From assembly GCA_036898135.1 (NCBI GenBank), contig JBAHVR010000321.1:43501-107500 (forward strand): a stretch of DNA of 64,000 nt. Direction: 5' to 3'. The notes below the pieces were generated by a model. The model did not search any database. It was not told the origin of the DNA and worked only from the letters and a program-made list of their open reading frames with translations. The number at the start of each line of letters is the position of its first letter. Position 1 is the stretch's first letter. This DNA is from Oncomelania hupensis (Eukaryota; Mollusca; Gastropoda; Littorinimorpha; Pomatiopsidae). Below are positions 31,380-43,158 of the stretch, piece after piece. The position numbers and the translations under genes were made by a program.

Positions 31380-31870
31380 GTTCTGCGGTCATCTCAGTTT
31401 GATGGTAGGATTGAGACAGAAATAAAAGATGGCTTGGCAAGGCAGGGTTTTACCGAGGCACATAAGGCCATGAGAAAAGACAAGCACGGAAACAGAGTAC
31501 CCACAAATACTTTGATTTTGACCTTTTGCACACTGGACGTCCCTAAACGAGTGATTCTTTGTTATGAAAGCACCCTGATTCCGTGTTTGTATCTTCGCCA
31601 CTGCGTTGTTTTAAATGCCAAATATGGTCACGGTAGAACGACATGTAAAAACGCACCAACATGTTTCAGGTGTGGGGGAGATTTCCATGGCGAACAATGC
31701 AATGATGCTCCGAAGTGCTCAAATTGAAAGGGAGGTCATCATGCATCATCAACATCTTGCCCTGCTTGGATCAGGGAGGCTGAGATTAAACAAATCAGGT
31801 CACGAGACAGTTGCTCATTTCCAGATGCGAGAAAACGGTATGAGATTCTCAACCCGTGTGATACGAGCAA
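31380..31870 (+). pseudogene. LINE ORF1 with CCHC knuckles
   Basis: 'FDGRIETEIKDGLARQGFTE', 'NRVPTNTLILTFCTLDVPKR' and 'YGHGRTTCKNAPTCFRCGGDF' followed by HGEQC. These match the Gag-like RNA-binding protein of Jockey/I LINEs. The frame breaks at 31727 and continues as '...KGGHHASSTSCPAW' in the next frame. Confidence 0.8.
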
Positions 31871-32494
31871 ACTGAGTTACCGAGTTTTGCTGAAGTGTCC
31901 TCAACAAACACTTTGCCAAACATGCTCAAATCTATCTCATCCATGATCTCTGTCTCTGACAAATCTGCTTTAGGCTCGCTTCTGAATTCCCTGTTAGAAT
32001 GTACACAAATGCTAGATAAAAGTCTGTTGGATAATGAAAAAAAAAAGAAAGTGAGTGTTGCCTCTAGTAATCAGCAGAGGTCGAGCCCAAGTGGGTCGAC
32101 TACCACTAAGACAATGCCACTTCCTCAGGTGAACGCGCCAGCTGCCGCGTCAAATGCCATTACCACACCTTTACACCCTATTGCACCTCCAGGACAAGGG
32201 AAGACGTCTGGTCCACGACCTCCCTCCTCTTCACTCCATCGAGGTTGAACCCCTTCGGCTGGGGGCCTTGCAGCAGTCGACGAGCTCGAAGTCTTGTTCA
32301 GGGACTGACAATATTAGGCCAGGACCATTGTCTTCTTAAAAAGATATTACGTCGAATTGTTCCGTTTCCATTGGAGGTAGAATCAGTTGACATGGGGTCA
32401 GCACCTCCATCTCCAGTAAAAAAACAAAAAGTCTGTTATAGTGAAGGAGAAACTTATGAGTATAAAACTGCTTCAAAAATACTACCTTTATTTC

Positions 32495-33211
32495 TTCCTA
32501 TCATGACCCTTTTAATACAATGGAACATTAGAGGCCTTAAAGCCAACTACGAACAGTTGATACTGCTTACTAAGAACCGACCAAGTGTAATTGGTTTACA
32601 GGAATCTCCTCTGAGTCCCGATAACATACTTCAGTTGTCTGGATCCTCTTACTTGCAATCCAATATTTCTCATGGGAACGCTTTATGTGTTTGGTCGGAA
32701 ATTTCATTTAAATCAGTTACATTAACTACACCCCTAAAGGCGATTCCTGCTCAAGATCTTTCCAAAAAAAACTTTTACAGTCTGCTCCTTATATTTATCC
32801 CCTTCCAAAACCATATGCAAAGTTGATTTATTAAACTTAGTAGACCAACTCCCATCTCCCTTCGTGGTTGTTGGGGATCTGAATGGTCACTCCCCCAGGA
32901 GGAGAAGTGACCATCAAAATATCCAAGGCAAAATTTTGGAGAATGTTGTCGATGCCCTCAACCTTTGTATTTTAAATTCAGATTCCCCTACCTATTGTAG
33001 CCATTTAGGAACATTTTTTAATTTAGACCTGGCCATCTGTGACGCTTCTCTTTGTTTGGACATGGATTGGACACCTCATTCGGATCTCTGTGAGGGTGAT
33101 CATTTTCCTATTTTTCTAAAGTTTCTAGAAGATCAATCAGCGGCGATGGAATTTCAAAAAAGCTTATTGGGACAAATTTGGACACTCCGCAGCTTATTGA
33201 ATTACCAATGA
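32495..33211 (+). pseudogene. APE-type endonuclease of LINE
   Basis: Starts 'LLIQWNIRGLKANYEQLILL' and continues 'SVIGLQES' (catalytic E). After a frame break near 32825 it reads 'VVVGDLNGHSP' (D-x-N) and 'LDLAICDASLCLDMDW', then 'GDHFPIFL' in place of the usual SDHFPI. The domain is complete in content but split in frame. Confidence 0.85.
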
Positions 33212-33279
33212 CATTCTAAACTCTGAAGATCCAGCTTTGGAGTTTTTTCATATCCTAATAGAATGTGCTTCCGAAAATA

Positions 33280-34039
33280 CAGTACTCCTCTTTTAACGTC
33301 ACTACCGTTTAAGGTCACAACGCGGATAAGATCAATCAGGTTGTTGGTCCCGGCCAAACACCTTCTTTGTACCATTTAGAATTCCTCGCTTAGCGTCACC
33401 TCGCATAAGGGAAAACCTCGGATAACGTCAACCCCGTTTTGGTTCCCAAATGGAGGAGACTACTGCTTAAGAGAAATTGATGTCACAGATGACGTCATTT
33501 ATGAGGTCACTTCCTATTTTGAGATGATGTCATATACTCCTTATGATGTTATTTCCTGTTCACAGAGCGTGGGACGCTGTGCAAAGTGAACAATTCGTTA
33601 AACTTGTGTAAGGTTTTTTTGCAAATACAAGCAGTAACTGTCTTGGTGCATACTTTTTATTTTTTCATTCTCATTTGCGTGCGTGCGCGTCAATGTGTTT
33701 GTGTGTGTGTGTGTGAGAGAGTGTGTGTATGTGTATGCATGCTTGCATCCGTTTGTTTGAGTGTTTGAGTGTGTGCTTATGCATCATACACACGCACAAA
33801 AAATACATATGCAGTAATGCATACGTGCATACGCGCGCACCAACGTGCACACATGTACACACACACACACACGCACACACACCTACACTGTCACACGACA
33901 CAAAAATTTAGCACCTCGTATAAGATCAAGTTTTTTTTACTGGTAGTTGATCTTATCAGAGGACTGTTTAGGGTGCCCCTCGGATAAGATCAAACAAAAA
34001 TTTGGTCCCGTGGGGGGTCACCTTAAGAGAGGAGTACTG
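33280..34039. mobile_element. pogo/Tigger-type MITE
   Basis: Inverted termini CAGTACTCCTCTTTTAACG (left) and CAGTACTCCTCTCTTAAGG (right, read inward), flanked by TA on both sides (33278-33279, 34040-34041). 760 bp, no transposase. The middle (33650-33900) is a GT-rich then AC-rich tract that can fold back. It sits inside the LINE frame, which resumes on the right with 'ENIPKTSIKSSAPKTPWF'. A roughly 30-bp target stretch (catcctaatagaatgtgct) is present on both sides, indicating a local tandem duplication as well. Confidence 0.85.
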
Positions 34040-34608
34040 TATACCCAAAACATCCTAATAGAATGTGCTACCGAAAATATACCCAAAACATCTATTAAAA
34101 GCAGTGCCCCAAAGACCCCTTGGTTTGATGAAAAATAAAGGACTCATCATCACCAAAGGAAACAAGCCTAACTAAGTTTCTTTCACAATCCTACTGCTGA
34201 AAATAAACTTAATCACGAGAACCTGCGAGCCAAACCTATGTATCTCTTTAAACAAAAAGGCGTTAATTCTGAAAAAAAAAGGTGGCTGATTTGTTGTCCT
34301 CAACCATCCGTCACAATTCATCGTCTGCTCCTTATTCCCCAAATTTCCAAAACATCACAGATAAATAAAAAAAAAAGAGCAAGAACCCTGCTTTTTGACT
34401 CCGATAATTGCGAAACGTATAACTTTCCCTTTTCTATGGAAGAATTTGCAAAATCCATTCCGAAGTACAATAATTCTGCTTCTGGGCGTGATGATATTCA
34501 TTATCAGTTAATTTCACACCTGCCTAATCCTATCCTATCCTATCCTATCCTGTAACCCGGAGGTCGTAGTGGCACCACAGATGATCGTTTAACCAGCATA
34601 CTCCATCT

Positions 34609-34861
34609 TTCTCTGTCCTCAGCCCCACCGTCGTAGCTCAATTGGTCGAGCGTTCGCTTGGCACACCGATGACCCAGGTTCGAATCCCGTGGTGGGCGAT
34701 ATAAAATGTGGCCATTTTTACTGTCCATTTTAGCAGTATGCTTTGGTGGTTCAGTGTTGATTCAGGTCCCTATCCCTCTTTCCCTGGGATGGTTATCCCC
34801 GTCTGCCATATCGCCAATGGTGGGTGTAGACGTTAAACCTCAATGTTCATTCTCTGTCCTC
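34609..34861 (+). mobile_element. tRNA-derived SINE
   Basis: 229-bp insert (34621-34849) flanked by a 12-bp target duplication TTCTCTGTCCTC (34609-34620, 34850-34861). The head is tRNA-like: 'cgtcgtagctcaattggtcg' holds the RNA polymerase III A box (TAGCTCAATTGG) and 'ggttcgaatcc' at about 34678 is a perfect B box. The body ends 'gtagacgttaaacctcaatg'. It splits the RTE ORF between its DRE and RWS residues. No anticodon-arm cloverleaf integrity was checked, so it is called a SINE rather than a tRNA gene. Confidence 0.85.
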
Positions 34862-35950
34862 TGCAGCCCTGATGGCTTCGCTCAGTGTCAAACCAGTCCA
34901 TTCTCGAATGTTGTCCACCCACCTCTTTTTCGGTCTCCCTCTTCTTCTACCTCCTTGCACTGTGCCTTGCAAAATAGTCTTTGCAAGGCCTGATGATCTG
35001 GTGACGTGACCATACCATCGAAGTTTCTGTTTCTTCACCACTGTGAGCAGGTCATCGTGTTGTACAATGGCTTGTGTGATGGTCTGTCGGACTTCGTCAT
35101 TGGTGATGTGTTGGGTATAGGAAATGCCCAGAAGTCTTCTGTAGCACCTCATCTTCATGCTTTGTATTCTTCGTTGGAGATCTGCAGTGAGGGTCCATGC
35201 TTCGCAAGCATATAGGAAGATGGAGATGACAAGGGAGCGCAGCAGTCGTACTTTGGAATGTACATGTAGACTGATGGTCCTGTCTTTCCAAATGGGCTTC
35301 AACCTTGTCAGGGCAGCAGTTGTTTGTGCGATCCTGGAGAGGACTTCATGTCGGGACCCATTGTCTGATACAATGGCTCCTAAATATTTGAAGCTATGCA
35401 CTGTGCTGAGGAATTGGCCTTGGACTTTGATGTCCATATTGATGCCATTGGTATTGTTGGTCATCAATTTGGTCTTCCCTGCTCTTATTTCCATTCCATA
35501 AGCTCTGGAGGTGGTGTCAAGCCTCTGTGCCAGCTGTTCAAGTTCTTGTTCCTCTCCAGCCAATCCATCAATGTCATCGGCAAAACGAAGATTGGAGATT
35601 GCTCTACCCCCTATGCTGACTGTGCCTTCATGATCTGCAAGAGCATCTGAAATGATGCGCTCTAGGAAGATGTTGAAGAGTGTTGGAGAGAGTAGGCATC
35701 CTTGACGCACACCGATTGTTGTTCTGAACCAGTTCCCGATGGCGCTGTTGTGGAGGACTGCACTGGCAGCCTTGTCATTGCCTCGGTCGAACGCCTTCTT
35801 GAAGTCTATGAACACATGATATAGATGCTGTTGATGCTGTAGGTATTTCTCACAGATTATTCTGAGGTTGAAAATCTGTTCAGTGGTACTTCGCCCTGCC
35901 CCGAATCCTGCTTGTTCTTCAGTTATGATTTGTTCAGCTTGGGGTTTCAA
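34847..35950 (-). pseudogene. RTE reverse transcriptase
   Basis: A 367-residue open segment. 'EEQAGFGAGRSTTEQIFNLR' and 'HVFIDFKKAFDR' are RT motifs, followed by an internal deletion of about 30 residues (compare 39586-38888, which keeps 'VWHAALCATMKVY'). 'IGVRQGCLLSPTLFNIFLER' and 'LRFADDIDGLAGEE' carry the catalytic FADD; 'FKYLGAIVSDNGSRHEVLSR' and 'RRLLGISYTQHITNDEVRQT' are in the thumb and C-terminal region. The last residues are separated by the inserted SINE. Not intact, but the best preserved copy here. Confidence 0.9.
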
Positions 35951-36908
35951 CCTGTTGAGTATTATTTTCAGGAGGACCTTGCTGGGATGGCTGATGAGAT
36001 TGATGGTGAGGTAATTTTCACACTCCTGAAGGTTACCTTTTTTGGGAAGAGTGATGACAAGCGACTGGGTTCATGGTATAGGCCACTCCCCACTCTGCCC
36101 GATCTTGTTACAGATAGGCATCAATCATCGCTTCTCCTCCTGCTTGTAGCAGTTCCGCGGTTATGTTGTCCACTCCCGCTGACTTCCCTTTTTTCAGCGA
36201 TTGCACTGCTGCCTCAACTTCTTCCCGGAGAATTGGGAGGATTTCTTCTTCTTCTCTGTTCTCGGGACATGCCAGAACTGATTGCTCCATTTGGTGTATG
36301 GTTGTAAAGGTCCGAGTAGTACTCTGTCCATCTGTCCAAGACTTCTTGTTCTTCTGTAAGGCATATGCCAGATTTGCTTTGGATCGTGGAGACTTTGGGC
36401 TGTTTGACGCTTGTCAGCCGCTTCAGTCTGGTAGGCCTTCTTGCTGTTGTTCTTGTTCAGACTGTTCTCTATTTCCTGCCGTTGATCTTCTATCCAGTTC
36501 TCTTTTGCTGTGCGCATGCCTTTTCGGATGTCATTGTTGAATTTTCGATATACATCAGCTCCCTGTGAGGTGTTCTTTTTTTTTTTAATCTCTCTTCGTT
36601 TATCACACAGATCCAAAAGTTCAGGTGTGATCCACGGCTTCTTCTTTGGTCGGTCCTTGCCAATGATCTCAGTGGCGGCATCTGTCACAGCTGAGTTGAA
36701 GGTGGTGGTCATGGTGTTGACATCTACTTCACCAGCCCCCAAAATGAGCAGTGGTGCAAATTCCCCTCCAATTGTGGCCTGAAATAGTTCTGCCACCTCC
36801 GGGTCTTGCAGTTTGTCCAGGTCGAACTTCAGTTTAGTGCACTTTGCTGTATTTGCTCTCTTCAAGTGGAGCCGGAATGACATCATCTCCAAGAGTCTTA
36901 GAACCCTG

Positions 36909-37211
36909 TCAGTTGTCTCGTTTGCTGCAGTGGGGTCCACATGTGTCTCCCCAGTTGTGGTGCGCATCTTGACCAACCTTGGCATTCCAGTCGCCTTGCA
37001 CTATGACTATGTCCTTCTTCGGCACTTGATCAAGGACCGCCTGTAGATTTTCAAAGAAATCCTTCACTTCGCTATCGTCATAGTCTGATGTTGGGGCATA
37101 GGTCTGGATGATGGTGATGTTGAAAGGGGCTGCTCTCAGGCGGATGGTAATGAGTCTACTGGAGACTGGGTGGCAACCCATGACAGTGGCTAGAATTTTA
37201 TTGTGGACCAA
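36909..37211 (-). pseudogene. RTE endonuclease, C-terminal part
   Basis: Reads 'LITIRLRAAPFNITIIQTYA' and 'DIVIVQGDWNAKVG' (the G-D-W/F-N catalytic block). The first half of the domain is missing because of 5' truncation. The following frame (36985-36194) covers the spacer to RT. Confidence 0.85.
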
Positions 37212-37225
37212 GAATCCAACGCCGC

Positions 37226-37325
37226 TATTTCAGCGGGTATCCAGTCATTTCCTCCCCAGTGATTTCCTCCCAGGTCATTCCCTCCCGGTCATTTCCCCCC
37301 AGATTATTTCCTCCCTGGAATAGAT
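37226..37325. repeat. Short tandem repeat, TCATTTCCTCCC-type
   Basis: About six degenerate units of 'gtcatttcctccccag' at the 5' truncation point of the RTE copy. Confidence 0.8.
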
Positions 37326-37559
37326 CCTTTCGAGGTTCCTCCTTTTGGTATCAGAATTCGTCCTCACTTTGACGCTGCAGGCATAGATGTTGACTCTGTT
37401 AATGATGATCAATTGCTAACGGTACTCTAACCTTGGAAACTCAACAACCCCATTCTCAAATTCACTCTCACATCCTTTAAAAAGACGGAAACTTCCTAAG
37501 CTGTTTATAAGTAATTTTTTCTAGAACAATGTTCATTGTATAAAGGATATGAATGTTTT

Positions 37560-38334
37560 TTTTTTACATACAGGTCGCAGAAAGGAGACTCAGTTGCTGC
37601 TGCGTCGGTCTCTAGGAGACACCTAGACCAGCCTTTGCCACAGCGTATACCTGAATTTTGTTCAGTTTATACAGATGAGCTCAAGGCAATTCATCTAGAT
37701 CTGAAGCAGGTTTATCAATCCAAAAGAACATCCTTTTTAATCATGTCTGATTCACTGTCAGGCACTTTCTACGAGAAAGATATCGCATCCTTTTCTGACA
37801 GAGATCCATGAGCTCCACACACAACTTGTTTCTGAGGGTAAAAAGATAGTTTTCATGTGGGTACCTAGTCACATGGGCATACGCGGCAATATAGCAGTGG
37901 ACAAAGAGGCTAAAGAAGCTTTGCATCTAGATTTCTCTTCAAAGATTTTCCAGTTTGTTCCATATTATAACCTGCGTTGTATCTGGATCGTTTTGTAAAC
38001 GGCTGTAGCAGACCCAATGGTCTAATCAAATCAATAACAAATTATTTCAAATTCATCCAGATTTGTCTGCTTCTTTGCCTAACTTTTCGTCCATACGCAA
38101 AGAAGAAACTGTTTTGGCTCGCCTTCATATTGGTCATACTTATGTCACCCATAGTATCCTTTTAAAAGGAGAAGAACCACCATGGTGCTTTGTATGTGAC
38201 AAATCCTTTTCCGCTCGCCATATTTTATCGCACTGTGCTAATCTTGCTGATGAAAGAGAAAGATAGTTTGGTTCAATACCTTTTAATGAGGTTTTTAAAG
38301 TATGCATTAGTCAACACCTGTTTAATTTTTTTAC
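37560..38334 (+). pseudogene. RNase H and C-terminal zinc finger of LINE
   Basis: 'FCSVYTDELKAIHLDLKQVY' aligns with the AEL-AI region of RNase H, 'FLIMSDSLSGTF' gives the third acidic motif, and after a frame break 'VFMWVPSHMGIRGNIAVDKE' is the terminal RNase H block. 38163-38265 reads 'PPWCFVCDKSFSARHILSHC', the C-C-H-C finger that closes such LINE ORFs. Confidence 0.8.
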
Positions 38335-38502
38335 CTGATGTTGGTTTCTTGTATAGCATATAAATCATATCGTCTTATTTTGTATTCTTGGGTGGATTTT
38401 ATTAGTGAGACTGATTTTATTTACATCATTTATCATATTTAAATGTTAACATTTTAGTCTGATTTTATTTCATTAGGTGTGGTCCTGATTCGGCTCTTGG
38501 CA

Positions 38503-40290
38503 GCCCCTCTTCTTCTACCTTCTTGCAATGTGCCTAGCAGGATGGTCTTTGCAGGCCTGATGATCTGATGACGTGGCCATCTTCGTTGTACATCTACTGT
38601 GAAGGTCCATGTTTCTCAAGCATATACGAAGATGAAGATGACAAAGGAGCACAGCAGCCGTACCTTGGAAGTAGACTGATGGTATTGTCTTTCCAAATGG
38701 GCTTCAACCTTACCAGGGTAGCAGTTGTGTGTGCGTTCCTGGAGAGGACTTCCTGTTGGAACCCATTGTCTGCTACACTGGCTCCTAAATATTTGAAGCT
38801 ATGCACTGTGTTGAGGAATTGGCCTTGGACTTTGGTGTCCGTGGATGCCATTGATTCCGTTGGTCATCATTTTGGTTTTCTCTGCACTTATTTCCATTCC
38901 ATAAGCTCTGGAGGTTGTGTCAAGCCTCTGCACCAGCTGTTTAAGTTCTTCTTCCTCTCCAGCCAATCCATCAATGTCATCCGCAAAACGAAGGTGGGAG
39001 ATTGCTCTACCCCTATGCTGACTGTGCCTTCGTGATCCGCAAGAGCATCTGACATGATGCGCTCTAGGATGATGTTGAAGAGGGTTGGAGAGAGTAGGCA
39101 TCCTTGACGCACACCGATTGTTGTTCTGAACCAGTTTCCGATGGCGCTGTTATGGAGGACTGCACTGGCAGCCTTGTCATACAGGCATTTGATGACCTCA
39201 GTAATTTTAAGGCTGATGTTGTATACTTTCATGGTTGCACACAGAGCCGCATGCCAGACTCGATCAAACGCCTTCTTGAAGTCTACGAACACATGACATA
39301 GATGTTGGTGCTGTAGGCATTTCTCGCAGATTATTCTAAAGTTGAAAATCTGTTCAGTTGTACTTCGCCCTGCCCTGAATCCTGCTTGTTCTTCAGCTAT
39401 GATTTGTTCAGCTTGGGTTTTCAACCTGTTGAGTATTATTTTCAGGAGGGACTTGCTGGGATGGTTGATGAGACTGATGGCGCGGTAATTTTCACACTCC
39501 TGAAGGTTACCTTTTTTGGGAAGGGTGATGATAAGCAACTGGGTCCATTTGCCAGATCTTGTAACAGATAATTGTGAGGGCGTCAATCATCGATTCTCCT
39601 CCTGCTTGAAGCAGTTCCGCGGGTGTGTTGTACACTCCCGCTGACTTCCCTTTCTTCGGCGACTGCACTGCTGCCTCAACTTCTTCTCGGAGAATTGGGA
39701 GAATTTCCTCTTCTTCTTTGTTCTCTGGACATGATAGAACTGATGGGTTTCCGTTTGGTGTGTGGTTGTAAAGGTCAGAGCAGTACTTTGTCTATCTATT
39801 CAAGACTTCTTGTTCTTCTGTAAGGCATATGCCAGACTTGCTTTGGATTGTGGAGACTTTGGACTGTTTAACACTTTTTAGCCGCTTCACAGTCTTGCTG
39901 TTGTTCTTGTTCAGACTGTTCTCTAGTTCCTAGCATCCAGTTCTCCTTTGCTGTGCGCATGCCTCTTCGGATGCCATTGTTGACTTTTGGATACGCATCA
40001 GCTCCTTGTGAGGTGTTCTTTTTCTTTTTTTTATCTCTCTTCATTTATCTCAGAGGTCCAAAAGTTCAGGTGTGATCCACGGCTTTTTCTTTGGCCGGTG
40101 TTTGCCAAGGATCTGAGTAGCGGCTTCTGTCACAGCTGAGTTGAAGGTGGTGGTCATGGTGTTGACACCTACTCCACTAGCTTCCAAAATGAGCAGTGGT
40201 GCATATTTCCCTCCAATTGTGGCTTGAAATATTTCTGCCACCTTCGGGTCTTGCAGTTTGTCCAGGTCGAACTTCATCATGCAGTGTGTC
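38503..40290 (-). mobile_element. RTE-like LINE, second long copy, decayed
   Basis: RT is readable at 39586-38888 ('TLPKKGNLQECENYRAISLI', 'HVFVDFKKAFDRVWHAALCA', 'IGVRQGCLLSPTLFNIILER'), with C-terminal pieces at 39101-38594 and spacer pieces at 40298-40050. Unlike a normal truncated LINE it lacks the last 380 bp of the 3' end: it begins inside the coding region, fused directly to the tail of the plus-strand LINE at 38502. That implies a deletion or rearrangement. Confidence 0.85.
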
Positions 40291-40374
40291 TTGGGCAAAA
40301 AAAGACATGGCAGGTCTCAATCCTCTCCAGGCTGTTGGCCACAGCCGACATCTACGAATACAGTGTGGCTCGCC

Positions 40375-40520
40375 TTGGCCCCCGAGCACGTGGTCGTTGA
40401 ATCTGTAGTAACATGAGGTTTCTCCGTTCTGGTCGGTGACTTTTGTGTAGACGACTTTCGCCCAGTGATGCCGTGCTGACATCACCCCTGTTAGTCGTCT
40501 CTAACGACACGCCGGAAAAC
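40375..40520 (+). repeat. Dispersed repeat, 'gactttcgcccagtgatgcc' family
   Basis: Shares about 140 bp with 49680-49830 (for example 'gtagtaacatgaggtttctc', 'gccgtgctgacatcaccc', 'cgacacgccgg'). Non-coding; class unknown. Confidence 0.75.
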
Positions 40521-40576
40521 ACACACGCACGCACGCGCACACACACACACACACATATATATATAGTCTCATATTT

Positions 40577-40999
40577 ACCGGAATGTGTCAACCTGCACAA
40601 CCGTTAGTACAACGGCAGTTGTGCAACGGCCTCCCGGAAAGTGTCAACATCGCAAGTTGACAGATAACGGGAGGCCCCGAAGTACTTAAAGAAACTTGAG
40701 TAAAAAGTAACTTTCGTCCCCTCTAGGCGACGAAGTAGGTCACGCTTAGTTGTATCTAGGTCAGCTGACTTTTACCAACCGTTTGGGAATATTTTCGAAC
40801 CGTTTATTGACGAAGGATAGCGTCCTCACCTGGTTTCATACAATTTAAGAATCCAAGAAGGCAGATGGGTTTTTGGGACGGAAAGAGCGGAAAGGGTTAG
40901 GGCAAGGGCTAGTGATAGAACTGCAACTAACCCTTACCCGAACCCTTCCCCTTAAATAGCGCTTTTCCGTCACAAAGTAAAATGTTGACACATTCCGGT
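40577..40999. mobile_element. Hairpin-rich element with ACCGGAATGTGTCAAC termini
   Basis: The 16-bp sequence ACCGGAATGTGTCAAC at 40577-40592 is repeated inverted at 40984-40999. Inside are nested hairpins: 'ggcctcccg...cgggaggcc' enclosing 'tgtcaac...gttgaca' (about 40629-40677), 'acaacgg/ccgttgt'-like pairs near 40600, and an imperfect palindrome 40875-40972 centred near 'gatagaactgc'. The palindrome arms resemble those of 51439-51714. No coding sequence and no clear target duplication. Confidence 0.65.
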
Positions 41000-41012
41000 G
41001 CGTATAAGAGTG

Positions 41013-42044
<1,032 letters not shown>

Positions 42045-42056
42045 GCACACACACTT

Positions 42057-42450
42057 AGCAACATGGGTCAACCTTGCTCCAAGATCAAGGTAACTGGAAC
42101 TGTCCATAATATATATTCAATATTTATAGTTCAATAGGAAAAAAGTGACATTTTGTGATTAACGGTCTTTTAACTAACATTTATAGAGCCTGTGACCTTG
42201 ACCTTGAAGTGAATTCATTAATTCATTGATCATTTTTATGTCTCATGGACATGCGCAATCCTACCAAGTGTTTTGTTTGGTGATAAATAAATTAGGTTCT
42301 GAGAAATTAAGCCCTTTGGAAATTTTGAACAGGGGGACGAACGGATGGCAAACAGACAGACAGACAGAAAGGCGGACATATCCACACACAATAGTAATAT
42401 TAGTTTGGATTATTTAGACCTCATCTAGCACAGATTTGCTAAACTTAAGA
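42057..42450 (+). repeat. TCAAGGTCA-rich dispersed repeat, copy 2
   Basis: 'tgtgaccttgaccttgaagt' near 42190, then '(gaca)n' near 42352 and 'gacctcatctagcacagat'. Same family and order as 21950-22745. Confidence 0.75.
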
Positions 42451-42713
42451 GGAAAAAAGTTTGTTGAGAACATAAGAGTAAAAAAAAAATCCATAAACTA
42501 GATGTATTATCCGACCTTGTTAGATCAGAAATAATTAATGCAAAATAAAATACTTGTGTGCTTTTCGGTACTTTTGTTTCGTCAACGATGGTTTGTTTCG
42601 TACTTAAGTAATGGCTGTGTGACTTCAAAGTATAGTCCCATATACGCTGATGTGTTGGGGACTATAATCTACCTACCTAACCTAACCTTCAAAGTATTAT
42701 TCTTTTGTCGCAG

Positions 42714-42812
42714 GTTACTCGCTGTGTAACCAGGGAAACTTTACAGGTTACGATGCCAACAACAACCCAAAGTGTGAATGTGACCCGCCGTTTTCTGGAG
42801 ATACTTGCGAAA
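42714..42812 (+). CDS. Host gene exon B: EGF-like module
   Basis: 99 bp between TTTTGTCGCAG and a weak donor (GAAA|GTTCGT), phase 1 at both ends. It reads YSLCNQGNFTGYDANNNPKC and continues ECDPPFSGDTCES. The C-x13-C-x-C-x8-C spacing and 'FSGDTCE' fit the second half of an EGF-like domain. Symmetric phase-1 exons are the rule for extracellular modules. The single base left by exon A (GAA C|) joins its first two bases to give Arg, keeping the frame open. It is the next exon I can link to exon A. Confidence 0.7.
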
Positions 42813-43119
42813 GTTCGTTCCTAGTACTTCTTTTGGTTGCAAAAGAGTTTCAAAATGTATACACATGAACACACCGTCCACCGTGGGTATAATGAAAAAC
42901 ATATTACGAACCCCAGGTAATTCGACTTTGTTTCACAAAATCAGCTATGCACGGCTAGTGTCTCCACGACATCGCCTCCAACGTCTTTCAAAGAACAAAT
43001 TATTTACTTTGTAATGCTTGCACTTTCGCATAAGGTGCTATAAAATCCTAGAATTACTGTTCTTCGGTGTATGTGTGAGCATAAAAGTAAAATAAATAAT
43101 TTGCGGCGCTACCCACCAT

Positions 43120-43158
<39 letters not shown>

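Larger units (their letters stand above)
34530..37225 (-). mobile_element. RTE-like LINE (largest copy), with nested SINE
   Basis: Minus-strand order: endonuclease part (37211-36909), spacer (36985-36194), RT (35950-34850), C-terminal region interrupted by a SINE (34621-34849), then the 3' UTR ending in (GGATA)n at 34530-34550. The endonuclease has 'YAPTSDYDDSEVKDFFENLQ', seen in the RTE elements that databases often label craniofacial-development-protein-2-like. 5' truncated. Four other copies lie at 24123/25231, 38503, 45985 and 48019, all on the minus strand. Confidence 0.9.
31317..38502 (+). mobile_element. RNase H-bearing Jockey/I-like LINE, interrupted
   Basis: Segments in order on the plus strand: ORF1 with zinc knuckles (31380-31870), a low-complexity linker, endonuclease (32495-33210), a pogo-type MITE (33280-34039), the pre-RT region (34050-34530: 'PKTPWFDEK', 'IPKYNNSASGRDDIHYQLI'), an inserted minus-strand RTE (34530-37225), then RNase H and C-terminal zinc finger (37560-38334) and a 3' tail. 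The RT domain expected between 34530 and 37330 is missing, so the RTE insertion came with a deletion. Frames are broken throughout. Confidence 0.8.

Noticed and set aside
34621..34695. tRNA gene
   Set aside because: A and B boxes are present, but the sequence is inside a 229-bp insert with a 12-bp target duplication and a non-tRNA body, so it is a SINE head.
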